From positions 496,001 to 560,000 of the forward strand of contig NZ_JACVAE010000001.1 of the NCBI RefSeq assembly GCF_014851675.1: 64,000 bases of DNA, given 5' to 3'. This stretch comes from Rhizobium sp. ARZ01 (lineage in GTDB: Bacteria > Pseudomonadota > Alphaproteobacteria > Rhizobiales > Rhizobiaceae). A program made the translations under genes and the position numbers. This document shows, piece by piece, positions 17,953-25,932 of this stretch (positions are counted from its first letter, which is position 1; every line of letters starts with the position of its first letter). The notes beneath the pieces are model-generated. The model did not search any database and had not been told where the DNA came from. It worked only from the letters and a program-made list of their open reading frames with translations.

Positions 17953-18660
17953 ATGACTGACGTTATCCCACCCCGTTCCAAGAAAATTCGGAAGGGACTC
18001 GTGCTGACCCTGGCACTGCCGTTGGCGGTCGCAACAGGGCTCGCCGCATTGGCCCAGGACACCGAGCGGCCGACACAACCCGGCATGATGCAACCCGGCA
18101 TGATGCAGTCCGGCATGGAGGCTGGCATGCATGGCGAGCGTGACGGTGACCGGATGGACCGTGGCTACCATCATGGGGACCACGGGCGCGATCGCGACCG
18201 TGGTCCCCGCCGCTGGCAGGCGGGCATCCTCGGCGAGCGGCTGGCAATTCGCCTTGCCGCAGCTGAAACGGCGGCCGGCATCAAGGTGGGGCAACTCGAT
18301 GCCTGGCGGACCTTCACCGCCGCCTTCGTCGATTTCGCCACGCCGATGCCGCTGCGCGGTGGCATGATGATGGACGATGAACCCGCGATGACGGAAAGTG
18401 AGGCGGCGGAAGTTGCTCCGGGCAGCGAAGAGGCTCAGACGCCGCCGGCTGCCGATCAGCAGCCCGCAGGTACGGATCGCGCCGACCGGGGCGGCTTCGA
18501 CATGCTCGATCGCATGATCGCACGCGTGGAAAATCGCGCGCAAAAGGCCGAAAAGCTGAAAGCCGCAAAGTCGGCGCTGGAAGGCGTTCTCGAGCCCGGC
18601 CAGAAGGAGACGATCGCACGCTTCCTGATGCCCCCGCGCCGTTTCGGCGGGCGCGATTGA
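17953..18660 (+). CDS. Secreted LTXXQ/Spy-CpxP-like protein
   Basis: 235 residues. Signal peptide after a basic start (KKIRKGLVLTLALPLAVATGLAALAQ). A Met-rich PGMMQPGMMQSGMEAGMHG repeat and a His/Asp/Arg-rich stretch (YHHGDHGRDRDRG) follow, suggesting metal (copper-type) binding. Then helices with LGERLAIRLAAAETAAGIKV and a Q-LDAWRTFTAAF-VDFA pattern as in the LTXXQ motif proteins of rhizobia; an acidic linker; and a C-terminal helix pair. ATG 17953 has AAGGAG about 9 nt upstream. Likely periplasmic chaperone or metal buffer (inference). Confidence 0.78.
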   Translation: MTDVIPPRSKKIRKGLVLTLALPLAVATGLAALAQDTERPTQPGMMQPGMMQSGMEAGMHGERDGDRMDRGYHHGDHGRDRDRGPRRWQAGILGERLAIRLAAAETAAGIKVGQLDAWRTFTAAFVDFATPMPLRGGMMMDDEPAMTESEAAEVAPGSEEAQTPPAADQQPAGTDRADRGGFDMLDRMIARVENRAQKAEKLKAAKSALEGVLEPGQKETIARFLMPPRRFGGRD

Positions 18661-18690
18661 GCCAGCTCAGCTTACGTTCACCGCTTGGTG

Positions 18691-18727
18691 CCATTCCGGC
18701 GCGCTCACCAAAGGCGCGCCGGAATGG
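18691..18727. terminator. Perfect 14-bp hairpin after the LTXXQ gene
   Basis: Arms at 18691-18704 (CCATTCCGGCGCGC) and 18714-18727 are exactly complementary, with a 9-nt loop. No T tract follows on either strand, so it could act as an mRNA 3'-end stabiliser or weak terminator for the gene ending at 18660. Confidence 0.5.
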
Positions 18728-18809
18728 AACGCAACGTCCTTACCCGTTGACGTCGCTCTGCCTTCCGCGCTAGCCCAGGGATGCGGATGGACTGTCGGCG
18801 GGATTGCGG

Positions 18810-19772
18810 ATGACAAGCAGGGAAAGCTTCAAGGCGCGGCTGAAGCAGGCCGAGCAGCTTCGGGAGGCGGGACGTTTCGACGAGGCTCTTCACGTCCTCG
18901 ACGCGGTCGAGGCCGATCCCGGCAACCAGGCTCTCGGTCCCTTGACCATTCTCGGTCTGCCGCGCAAGCTGCATTCGGCCTACCTGAAAATTGCCAAACG
19001 CCAGAACGACCCGATCCGGCGCATCGGTTACCAGCACACGCTGGTTCCGCCGCCGGAGCTTCTGGCGCGCTACGGAAAGTTCTCATCGACCGAGCGGGCT
19101 GCGCTGGCCGAAGCGGGCCGGCAGCCGGTGCCGCGCATCATTCATCAGGTGTGGATCGGCGCTGCTGACGTGCCGACGGCGACCAGAGCCTGGACGGAGT
19201 ACGCCGCGCGGCACGGCTATGAATATCGGCTGTGGCGCGAGGCGGATCTTGCGGCCGCCGGCATGGACCGGGACCCTGTCTTTGCGGCGATGCGTGAAGC
19301 TGGCGACCTGCCGGGTGCCGTAGACGTTGTGCGTTACGCTATTCTCGACCGCTTCGGCGGCATCTATCTGGACTGCGACTGGTATCCGGCGCGGCGCGAC
19401 GTCGCCTTCCACGACGTCATGCCGCTCATCGGCCTCACGGCGTTGGCGGAGAAGACCCCGCGCGATATGGGTTCCGGGAGCCTGCTCTTGACCAATTCCC
19501 TCATCGCCGCCCCGCCGGGGCACCCGGTTTTCCGGCGCATTCTCGATGCGCTCCCCGGTGCCGCGGCCGCCTTGCCCGACGCGCCGGCCTGGTGGGCGAC
19601 CGGCCCGCTGCTCTTCACCGTCGTCTGCCGCGGCGGTGCGGTGACGATTGCAGACGCGGCGCTGGTTGCCGGCGAGGTGGCGCGGCGTGCGCCAATCGAG
19701 GACGTTGTTGAACTTTGCGAGAAGGCCGGGCAGGAGGGTGGCGGGCTGCTGATCGCCTGGAAGCCGTGGTAG
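18810..19772 (+). CDS. GT32-type glycosyltransferase (DXD sugar-binding)
   Basis: 320 residues, soluble. Motifs of the capsular polysaccharide/mannosyltransferase OCH1-like group: VPRIIHQVWIGAAD at about residue 105, then AVDVVRYAILDRFGGIYLDC with the DxD-type metal site LDCDW. The N-terminal 90 residues form a helical, TPR-like region (RLKQAEQLREAGRFDEALHV). Start ATG 18810; TTG 18804 is in frame. The donor and acceptor sugars cannot be read from sequence. First of several glycan genes on the plus strand of this region. Confidence 0.85.
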   Translation: MTSRESFKARLKQAEQLREAGRFDEALHVLDAVEADPGNQALGPLTILGLPRKLHSAYLKIAKRQNDPIRRIGYQHTLVPPPELLARYGKFSSTERAALAEAGRQPVPRIIHQVWIGAADVPTATRAWTEYAARHGYEYRLWREADLAAAGMDRDPVFAAMREAGDLPGAVDVVRYAILDRFGGIYLDCDWYPARRDVAFHDVMPLIGLTALAEKTPRDMGSGSLLLTNSLIAAPPGHPVFRRILDALPGAAAALPDAPAWWATGPLLFTVVCRGGAVTIADAALVAGEVARRAPIEDVVELCEKAGQEGGGLLIAWKPW

Positions 19773-19865
19773 GCGCATGCGAGCGCCGATCAGTCCCAAG
19801 AGAAAGCACAACGTTTACTGCAGGGACCTTTGACATGCACGGCGAAGTGGGCCTAGCGTCGCGGC

Positions 19866-20396
19866 ATGTACGTCCTGAAGCCCGGTATCAAAAGAAATCC
19901 TGAGAAGCGCTGGGCGCTGCCCGACCGGATCTTCTTTGGCTACGGCGCTTGCCACATTCTCGCCGGCGTATTCCTCGAGCGTCCGCCTCTTGCGGGGTTC
20001 TACGCCGAACACATCGTCCCGGACGAGGGATATCCGGGCGCCCACATCTATGTGACGGACGGCACGATCGCCTTCGACTATCACAGCTATTGCGGGCGGG
20101 ATCGGCTGTTGGAACATCACAGCAAAGGGTGGATTCGCCTACATGAAGGATGGAGCTGCGAGATCAGGAAAGTGGACTACCGCTTGCTCGATACGGATGA
20201 ACTAAATCAGCGCAAGATGTTGGGGCCAGATCAGTTCCTGCACGATCCTATCCCACGCGCGCGCCGTTTCATCGATCGGATAAACCACGCCGAAGTTACA
20301 GCCAGAGCGCTGGAGAGGCTGCGAGTGCACGCGCCCGCATCACTTGCCGAGCGCGCAGGCTTTCTCGTCCCGCAGCACATCGATGCAGTCCGGTGA
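19866..20396 (+). CDS. Hypothetical protein, unknown family
   Basis: 176 residues, soluble. Contains FFGYGACHILAGVFLE near the N-terminus, then GFYAEHIVPDEGYPGAHIYV and AFDYHSYCGRDRLLEHHSKG, i.e. Cys, His and acidic residues that could form an active or metal site. I do not recognise the family. The start ATG 19866 lies 93 bp after the GT32 gene, on the same strand. Its 3' end overlaps the convergent polysaccharide lyase gene by 57 bp, which argues that at least one of the two ends is under little constraint. Confidence 0.6.
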   Translation: MYVLKPGIKRNPEKRWALPDRIFFGYGACHILAGVFLERPPLAGFYAEHIVPDEGYPGAHIYVTDGTIAFDYHSYCGRDRLLEHHSKGWIRLHEGWSCEIRKVDYRLLDTDELNQRKMLGPDQFLHDPIPRARRFIDRINHAEVTARALERLRVHAPASLAERAGFLVPQHIDAVR

Positions 20397-21320
20397 TCGG
20401 CGGAAATCGTCGTAGTAGAGCGTCCACTCGCCTTCACCCGCGGCGCGGTAGGGGCCGAACTTGAAGTATTGGTTCTCGCCCAATCCACGGTCGTTGTGGC
20501 CGATATAGCCCTTCGCCGTGACAACAGGTTTGCCGTTGGCAAAGATCTCGATGTGCCCGGTCCCGTCCGGACCGGGTTTTGAATAGATGGCAAAATCGAT
20601 CCATCCGGAGGAGGGCTCCGGTAGCGGGTTGCCGTGGTGGGTCTGGACGAGCTTTTCCGTGCAGCTTGGAAACCCCTTACCGTCCTCAGCGGTCCAGGAC
20701 GCGTCATACGCAATGAGCGAACGCATCTGGTTGGTCTCTGGCCGGAGCCACACAGGCGTGCTGCCGGCAGGGCAGGAGGGGACGCCGTCCTTCATTTGGG
20801 CCTCGGTGCCGTCCTGATAATTGCTCTCGATCGTGGCAAAGAGCTTGCCGTTGTCGAGCCGCAGCGCGAGGAACGGGCTGAAATCGCCCTCCGCGTCCGG
20901 GCCGATCTCGCGTTTCCACTGGGCGATCAGATAGCGGTGATCGTCCTGCGGGATCGGATCGGCGAACAGGACGGAGAAGCCGAACCACACACCCTTGTCG
21001 TAGGGCACGCGCAGCGCGGTCTTCTCCCAGATTTCCGCCCGTTCGCTGCAGCCTTCACTCTCCGCGTCACAGAGCGGCCGGATGCTGAGTTTCAAGGCAC
21101 CGGCGCCTTCGCGCTTCACCTCGCTCTGGAACGTTACCGTCCCGGCCTTCTGCTCGGCGTTCTCCCGATAGTAGAGCCCGCCGGCCTCGGAGAAGTCCGC
21201 GCCGTCGAAGCCATCATAGAGCTTTGGTTGCGCCCCGTCCTCGGCGGAGGAAGAGGCCGGTGCGGCAAGCAGGGCAAGGGCGACGAAAGCGGTGCGGGCG
21301 AACGGCAGCATGGCGGGCAT
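20340..21320 (-). CDS. Secreted polysaccharide lyase-like protein (paralog 1)
   Basis: 326 residues with a signal peptide (FARTAFVALALLAAPASSSA, cleavage after SSA). Jelly-roll fold of the heparin/alginate/glucuronan lyase type (Polysacc_lyase superfamily): YDGFDGADFSEAGGLYYREN, GALKLSIRP, RAEIWEKTALRVPYDKGVWF, IAQWKREIGPDAEGDFSPFL, GWIDFAIYSKPGPDGTGHIE and YFKFGPYRAA. Cysteine pairs in two insertions suggest periplasmic disulfides. Probably cleaves a uronic acid-containing glycan in the periplasm or outside. A paralog without signal peptide is at 38761-39747. Divergent from the GT4 gene at 21481. Confidence 0.82.
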   Translation of the reverse strand: MPAMLPFARTAFVALALLAAPASSSAEDGAQPKLYDGFDGADFSEAGGLYYRENAEQKAGTVTFQSEVKREGAGALKLSIRPLCDAESEGCSERAEIWEKTALRVPYDKGVWFGFSVLFADPIPQDDHRYLIAQWKREIGPDAEGDFSPFLALRLDNGKLFATIESNYQDGTEAQMKDGVPSCPAGSTPVWLRPETNQMRSLIAYDASWTAEDGKGFPSCTEKLVQTHHGNPLPEPSSGWIDFAIYSKPGPDGTGHIEIFANGKPVVTAKGYIGHNDRGLGENQYFKFGPYRAAGEGEWTLYYDDFRRSPDCIDVLRDEKACALGK

Positions 21321-21480
21321 TCGAGAAGGTCCTCCTTGATGTCGCCCGCGACACTAGCGCATATTTGTTTTGCTGCGTATCAATTTTGCGGGAAGATCCG
21401 CGCCTGTTTTCAAGGCGTTATGCCTGCCCGGATGCCGAGTCATTTCCAAATCGCGCGCCGATGCGCTAAGACGCTCGCTG

Positions 21481-22578
21481 ATGAAAATTGCCTTCTACTC
21501 TCCGCTGAAATCGCCGAACCACCCGGTTCCCTCGGGCGACCGCCTCATGGCGCGGCTTCTGATCGAGGCGCTTGCGCCTGCCGGCCACACGGTGACCATC
21601 GCCTCGGAACTGCGGACCTTCTCATCCGATCCGGCCGGAAGCGGGCGGGCGGACATCGAACGCGAGGCGACTGCAGAGGTCGACCGGCTTACAAAACTCT
21701 GGAGCGTCGAAGGCGCCCCCGATGCGTGGTTTTGTTATCACCCTTACTACAAGGCACCCGACCTGATCGGCCCGGAACTCGCCCGCAGGTTCGGACTTGC
21801 TTACCTCACTGCCGAGGCGTCCTATTCGCGACGGCGCAACCAGGGGATTTGGGCGGACAACCAGGCGCGCCTAATCGAGACAGTGCGTGCGGCAGCCGTG
21901 AACATCTGCTTCACTCGCCGTGACCGCGACGGCCTCGTCGAAGGCGCGCCGGAGGGGCGATATGTGCTCCTGCAACCGTTCATCGATCGGACGCCGTTTC
22001 TCTCCGAAGCACCGCGTCCCCGGGCCGGCCGGCTTGCCGCCGTGGCGATGATGCGTCCCGGTGACAAGATGGAGAGCTACCGGATGTTGGCAGCGGCACT
22101 GGAACGCCTGTCGCATCTCCCTTGGGCGCTGTCCGTCGTCGGCGACGGACCGCTGCGTGAGGAGGTGGAGGCCCTGTTCGCCACCATGCCGCCCGGCCGC
22201 ATCGTCTGGCACGGCCAGCGTGGCACGCAGGAGATCGCAGAAATCCTGCGCCAATCCTCGATCTATGCCTGGCCGGGCACTGGCGAAGCCTATGGGCTCG
22301 CCTATCTGGAGGCGCAGGCGGCCGGTCTGCCGGTCGTGGCACAAGCGGTCGCCGGGGTGCCGGAGGTCGTGCGGCACGGTGTGACGGGGCTGTTGACGTC
22401 GGCCGGCGACATCGCAGCCTATGCCGAAGCGCTCGAACGGTTGCTGACCGACGGTGCCGAACGCGACCGCATGGCAGACGCTGCGCGCCGCTTCGTGATC
22501 GAAGAATGCTCGATCGAACGCGCGGCGCAGCAACTGGATGAGATCCTGCGCAAGCATCTGGGAGCCGATCATGTGTGA
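21481..22578 (+). CDS. GT4-family glycosyltransferase
   Basis: 365 residues, GT-B fold. N-terminal MKIAFYSPLKSPNHPVPSGD strand with the Ser-Gly loop for nucleotide sugar, C-terminal Rossmann part with VVGDGPLREEVEALF, VWHGQRGTQEIAEIL and the GT4 E-x7-E motif in GEAYGLAYLEAQAAGLPVVA. The frame is open from 21370, but homology begins at ATG 21481. The stop overlaps the start of the deacetylase gene by 8 nt, so glycosyl transfer and deacetylation are encoded as a unit. Confidence 0.87.
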   Translation: MKIAFYSPLKSPNHPVPSGDRLMARLLIEALAPAGHTVTIASELRTFSSDPAGSGRADIEREATAEVDRLTKLWSVEGAPDAWFCYHPYYKAPDLIGPELARRFGLAYLTAEASYSRRRNQGIWADNQARLIETVRAAAVNICFTRRDRDGLVEGAPEGRYVLLQPFIDRTPFLSEAPRPRAGRLAAVAMMRPGDKMESYRMLAAALERLSHLPWALSVVGDGPLREEVEALFATMPPGRIVWHGQRGTQEIAEILRQSSIYAWPGTGEAYGLAYLEAQAAGLPVVAQAVAGVPEVVRHGVTGLLTSAGDIAAYAEALERLLTDGAERDRMADAARRFVIEECSIERAAQQLDEILRKHLGADHV

Positions 22579-23347
22579 TGATGCAACCTGGAAGCCGCTT
22601 CTGGACGAACTAGGTCGGTGGCAGCGGGCGGGGCGGGTCGCAACGCTATGGCTGCGCGACGACGACGCGGTCGAGCCGACAGCGGCCCTCGAGCGCCTGT
22701 TGACGCTGACAGCCCTTCACGTCGTCCCGACAACGCTTGCCGTTATCCCCGCCTTCACCGGCGAGGCGCTGGCGCACCGGCTTCACCCTGCCGCGCAGGT
22801 CGAGGTCGCGGTGCATGGATGGTCGCACGAGAACTTCGCTCCCGTTGGGGAAAAGAAGCAGGAACTGGGCGCCCATCGCCCGGCGGACGCCGTTCTCGCC
22901 TCACTGGAAGAGGGAGTTGCGCATCTGCGACACCTCCACGGGCCACGCTTCGTGCCCGTGCTGGTACCGCCCTGGAACCGGATCGATCCGAAGCTGATCC
23001 CGTGGCTCGGCGGGATCGGCTACAGCGCGCTCTCAGTATTCGGTCCGGAAAGGGACTTGGGGTTGCCGGCGATCAATACGCATGTCGATGTGATGGATTG
23101 GCGGGGAACGCGCGGCGGACGGGATACCGGCGATCTGGTCGCGGAAATGGTGGCGCGCTTGCGGGTAATGGAAACGGGCGGCGGTACGCTCGGCTTGCTC
23201 ACCCATCATCTCGTCCACGACGAAGCGGTGTGGATTTTCTTGGAAGCTTTGTTCGAACGGACGGCTCGCCATCCCGCCTGCAGATGGACTAAGCTGTCGA
23301 CCATAGTCGCCGGTCTAAGAGTGCTGAAAACCCAGCAATCGTCGTAA
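22571..23347 (+). CDS. Polysaccharide deacetylase-like (NodB-fold) protein
   Basis: 258 residues. Motifs of the NodB homology domain: LWLRDDDAVEPT (catalytic/metal Asp residues), EVAVHGWSHENFAP (HGWSH metal histidines), VPVLVPPWNRIDPKLI (the PPWNR region) and LGLLTHHLVHDEAVW near the end. No signal peptide, so it would act in the cytoplasm, perhaps on a lipid- or nucleotide-linked intermediate. ATG 22571 with GGAG 7 nt upstream, overlapping the GT4 gene by 8 nt. The partner and substrate are unknown, but coupling implies the same glycan pathway. Confidence 0.85.
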   Translation: MCDDATWKPLLDELGRWQRAGRVATLWLRDDDAVEPTAALERLLTLTALHVVPTTLAVIPAFTGEALAHRLHPAAQVEVAVHGWSHENFAPVGEKKQELGAHRPADAVLASLEEGVAHLRHLHGPRFVPVLVPPWNRIDPKLIPWLGGIGYSALSVFGPERDLGLPAINTHVDVMDWRGTRGGRDTGDLVAEMVARLRVMETGGGTLGLLTHHLVHDEAVWIFLEALFERTARHPACRWTKLSTIVAGLRVLKTQQSS

Positions 23348-23355
23348 ACAGCTTC

Positions 23356-23470
23356 CCCCGTCCCCCCGGACTTGATCCGGGGTCCAGTAGCGCCGCGTCT
23401 GCGGCGCGAAACAGTCTTTTGCGCTCAAGGACTTGAGCGCGCTGGATGCCGGATCACGTCCGGCATGACG
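23356..23470. repeat. RIME-like rhizobial intergenic palindromic element (copy 1)
   Basis: About 115 bp with two large imperfect palindromes: CCCCGGACTTGATCCGGGG near 23361-23379, GCGCTCAAGGACTTGAGCGC at 23421-23440, and GCCGGATCACGTCCGGC at the end. It matches copy 2 (54814-54927) in reverse orientation and fits the rhizobial RIME1 family. It lies right after the deacetylase stop and may also end that transcript. The rest of the 358-bp gap to 23705 shows no gene. Confidence 0.85.
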
Positions 23471-23705
23471 GACTAGTTTTATGCTGCTGAAAGAACGAGC
23501 AGCGGATCGCAAAGCAATAAGTCGGGACGTGCAACGAGATCGGCCGTGATAGAACTGTTTGAACTGTGGACGGCGCGAATGAGAAGAGTGAGGGGGGTAT
23601 TGCATCTCAATGCGAACGCCGTCCCTTGCGTTCCTCCGTGCACGACTCGCTGCGACCGATATCCTGTGCTTGATTTCAGTTCATTCCATCAAGGGAGTGA
23701 ATGCA

Positions 23706-24236
23706 ATGTCGGATGAGACGACCAAGACGTCGGCGGAGGCACAGCCGGGGAGCAACGCGGCTTCCGGGGAGGCGAAGGCGAACAGGGGAACGCGATCCCC
23801 CGGCGCCGAGCGCAAGCCCTCCCCGGCCGGCGACAAGCCGACCCTGCTTTCCGGCGGCAATCCGCAGATCGCGAAAGGCTACGGCGATGCCCCCGTGCAA
23901 GCCTATATCGCGGCCATGCCGGGCTGGAAGAGCGATGTCGGCCGCCGTCTCGACGCGCTCATCGTTGGCACTGTTCCCGGCGTGCGCAAAGCGGTCAAAT
24001 GGAACTCGCCCTTCTATGGCGTCGAGGACCAGGGCTGGTTCCTCAGCTACCATTGCTTCACGAAGTACATCAAGGTGGCCTTCTTCCGCGGTACGTCGCT
24101 GTCTCCTGTCCCTCCCGGAAATTCCAAGCAGAAGGAAGTGCGTTACCTCGACATCCACGAGGACGACAGGCTCGACGAAGCACAGTTCACCGCCTGGGTC
24201 GAACAGGCCAGCCAATTGCCGGGCGAGCGCATGTGA
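23706..24236 (+). CDS. DUF1801 (YdhG-like) domain protein
   Basis: 176 residues. A low-complexity, charged N-terminal 65 residues precede the DUF1801 domain: AYIAAMPGWKSDVGRRLDAL, GVRKAVKWNSPFYGVEDQGW (the KWNSPFYG motif is diagnostic) and a C-terminal VRYLDIHEDDRLDEAQFTAW. The family has an unknown biochemical role. ATG 23706 (MSDETTK) was preferred to an upstream frame start at 23610. It converges with the MBL-fold gene. Confidence 0.85.
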   Translation: MSDETTKTSAEAQPGSNAASGEAKANRGTRSPGAERKPSPAGDKPTLLSGGNPQIAKGYGDAPVQAYIAAMPGWKSDVGRRLDALIVGTVPGVRKAVKWNSPFYGVEDQGWFLSYHCFTKYIKVAFFRGTSLSPVPPGNSKQKEVRYLDIHEDDRLDEAQFTAWVEQASQLPGERM

Positions 24237-24270
24237 GCGGCCAGTACATGATCCGAGTGTGGTGGGAGTG

Positions 24271-25101
24271 TTAGCCGTCGCTTGCCACGTACTCCAGCAC
24301 CTGGCCGTCTCGGGCGGAGAAGGCGTGCGGAAACTCGGCGGCTGCGAGGCGGTCGATCTCTTCCAGTTCCGCGTCGGTTCGCCAGGGCGCATGATGGATG
24401 AAGGCGATCTCCTTAACATTGGCGGCGCGCGCCAGGCGGATCGCCTGCTGCCAGGTGGAGTGGCCGAAACCCTTGAAGATCTCCATCTCCTCGTCGGTAT
24501 AGCAGCAGTCGTAGATGAAGAGGTCGGCGTTTTCGATCAGCTTCAGAACTTCCGGATCGAGTGTGCCGGGTTCATGCTCGGTGTCGGTGATCATCGCCAC
24601 CGATCGGCCGCCCCATTCGACGCGGTAGCCGATCGCACCGCCGGGATGGTTCAGATTGCCGGTGCGTACCGTCACGTTTCGACGCGGCTCAAGCACGTCG
24701 CCGGCGCGGAAGTCGCCATAGGCCAGATGGGCACGGCAGATCTTCGGATCGACCGGGAACCACGGCGGTCGCATGAACTCGCAGACGATCTCACGTGTCG
24801 TCATCGTGCCGGCCAGATGTCCGGACCAGATCTTCACGGCGCATTCGTGGTTGTAGAGAGGCTTGAAATAGGGGAGGCCGATGATGTGGTCGTAGTGGCA
24901 GTGGCTGAAGAACAGGTCGACCTGATTCACGCCCTCTGCCTTCATAGCGAGACCCGCCGGCGGGATGCCGGAACCGGCGTCGAAGATCAGGACCTCGTCG
25001 CCGCAGCGGATCTCGACACAGATGGTGTTGCCGCCATAACGGCTGAACTGGGGGCCTGAGACCGGGATGCTGCCGCGTGTGCCCCAGAAACGCACGGACA
25101 T
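24271..25101 (-). CDS. MBL-fold metallo-hydrolase
   Basis: 276 residues, soluble. Starts MSVRFWGTRGSIPVSGPQFS, the hallmark of COG1235-type enzymes (PhnP/RNase Z-like phosphodiesterases). Zinc-binding motif LFFSHCHYDHIIGLPYF (HxHxDH), a further His in NLNHPGG, metal-bridging Asp in AMITDTEHE and a terminal IAFIHHAPW. A frame open to 25188 adds non-homologous residues. Such enzymes cleave phosphodiesters; with a cyclic-nucleotide-binding protein gene next on the same strand (321 bp away), a cyclic phosphodiesterase role is conceivable, but not shown. Confidence 0.87.
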   Translation of the reverse strand: MSVRFWGTRGSIPVSGPQFSRYGGNTICVEIRCGDEVLIFDAGSGIPPAGLAMKAEGVNQVDLFFSHCHYDHIIGLPYFKPLYNHECAVKIWSGHLAGTMTTREIVCEFMRPPWFPVDPKICRAHLAYGDFRAGDVLEPRRNVTVRTGNLNHPGGAIGYRVEWGGRSVAMITDTEHEPGTLDPEVLKLIENADLFIYDCCYTDEEMEIFKGFGHSTWQQAIRLARAANVKEIAFIHHAPWRTDAELEEIDRLAAAEFPHAFSARDGQVLEYVASDG

Positions 25102-25422
25102 GGTGTTTTCCGCGCCGTTACTTTCCTTCAGCCGGCGAGGGCCTTTCGTCCTATGCCTCGAATGCGGCGGCCTTTCCAGCATGTTCATTATCTGCCTGAC
25201 CTCTTCCAGATCGCCGAAGGCGGCGAAGGCCCTAAGCCTTCCATAGTTCCTTACGGTGCCCTAGACACAAATGGTGCCTTAAGCGTAGCGAATGTGAAAC
25301 CGTTTTGCGAGAAAGAAGTTGACGCGGGCGATCTGTGCCTCCCAAAGCCCGAATCCGGCCAGAAAATGCGCCTTGATCCGGCTTCAACGCCCGGCAAACC
25401 AAATCGTTCCTGTGTGAAACCG
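25102..25422. other. 321-bp gap between cNMP-binding and MBL genes
   Basis: No credible gene. Short repeats of GGTGCC occur near 25254-25275. Both neighbours are on the minus strand, so this probably holds the promoter of the MBL-fold gene. Confidence 0.3.
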
Positions 25423-25884
25423 TCAATCGGACTTCCTCGCCCGGGCACGCTCGTCCGAAAGCTCCATCGTCGTGCGGCTGAGGCGGCTTGCCAGCACCCG
25501 CATGACTTCGATCGTTACTTCCGGAAAATCACTCAGGAGCTTCAGGAAGTGCTCCTTGCTGATCCTGAGCGCCTCCAGGCTGGTCGTGGCCTTGACCGTC
25601 GCCGTACGTGACACGTCGCAGAGGATCGCGATTTCGCCGACGATCGAGTTGTTCTCGACCTCGGCGACCTTGATCTGGCCGCCCGGCGTTTCCACCAGAA
25701 TGTCGGCGCGGCCAGTCAGGATCACATAGGCGGCATCGCCACTGTCGCCCTGCCGGAACAGGATTTCGCCGGCCGCGTAGGCCACGCGATCCGATGTGAA
25801 TGCGAGAAGCTTCAGCTTCGTCGGATCCACTCCGGCAAACAGCGGCACCCGCCGCAACATCTGTACCTCGTCTTTCAGCAGCAT
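25423..25884 (-). CDS. Single-domain cyclic nucleotide-binding protein
   Basis: About 153 residues consisting almost only of a cNMP-binding (CRP-like) beta roll: QMLRRVPLFAGVDPTKLKLL, YAAGEILFRQGDSGDAAYVI, the phosphate-binding cassette NNSIVGEIAILCDVSRTATV (GE, and an Arg-Thr-Ala in place of the usual R-[ST]-A), and a C-terminal helix. No DNA-binding domain, so it is a sensor or adaptor, not a CRP regulator. Start ATG 25884 (MLLKDEVQ) has GGAAAAGG upstream; ATG 25902 is possible. It is directly downstream (48 bp) of the pseudo-ABC transporter gene and probably co-transcribed, hinting that cNMP controls that membrane protein. Confidence 0.85.
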   Translation of the reverse strand: MLLKDEVQMLRRVPLFAGVDPTKLKLLAFTSDRVAYAAGEILFRQGDSGDAAYVILTGRADILVETPGGQIKVAEVENNSIVGEIAILCDVSRTATVKATTSLEALRISKEHFLKLLSDFPEVTIEVMRVLASRLSRTTMELSDERARARKSD

Positions 25885-25932
25885 CGCCTTTTCCGTCCCC
25901 ATTCACTGCGGCGCTTTGGCCTTATCGTTTCA

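Noticed and set aside
18691..18727. Standard Rho-independent terminator
   Set aside because: Stem is perfect but no T tract follows on either strand; kept only as a hairpin of uncertain role.
23340..23480. CRISPR-like or insertion-sequence repeats
   Set aside because: Only palindromic RIME-type structure with one distant copy; no spacer array or transposase.
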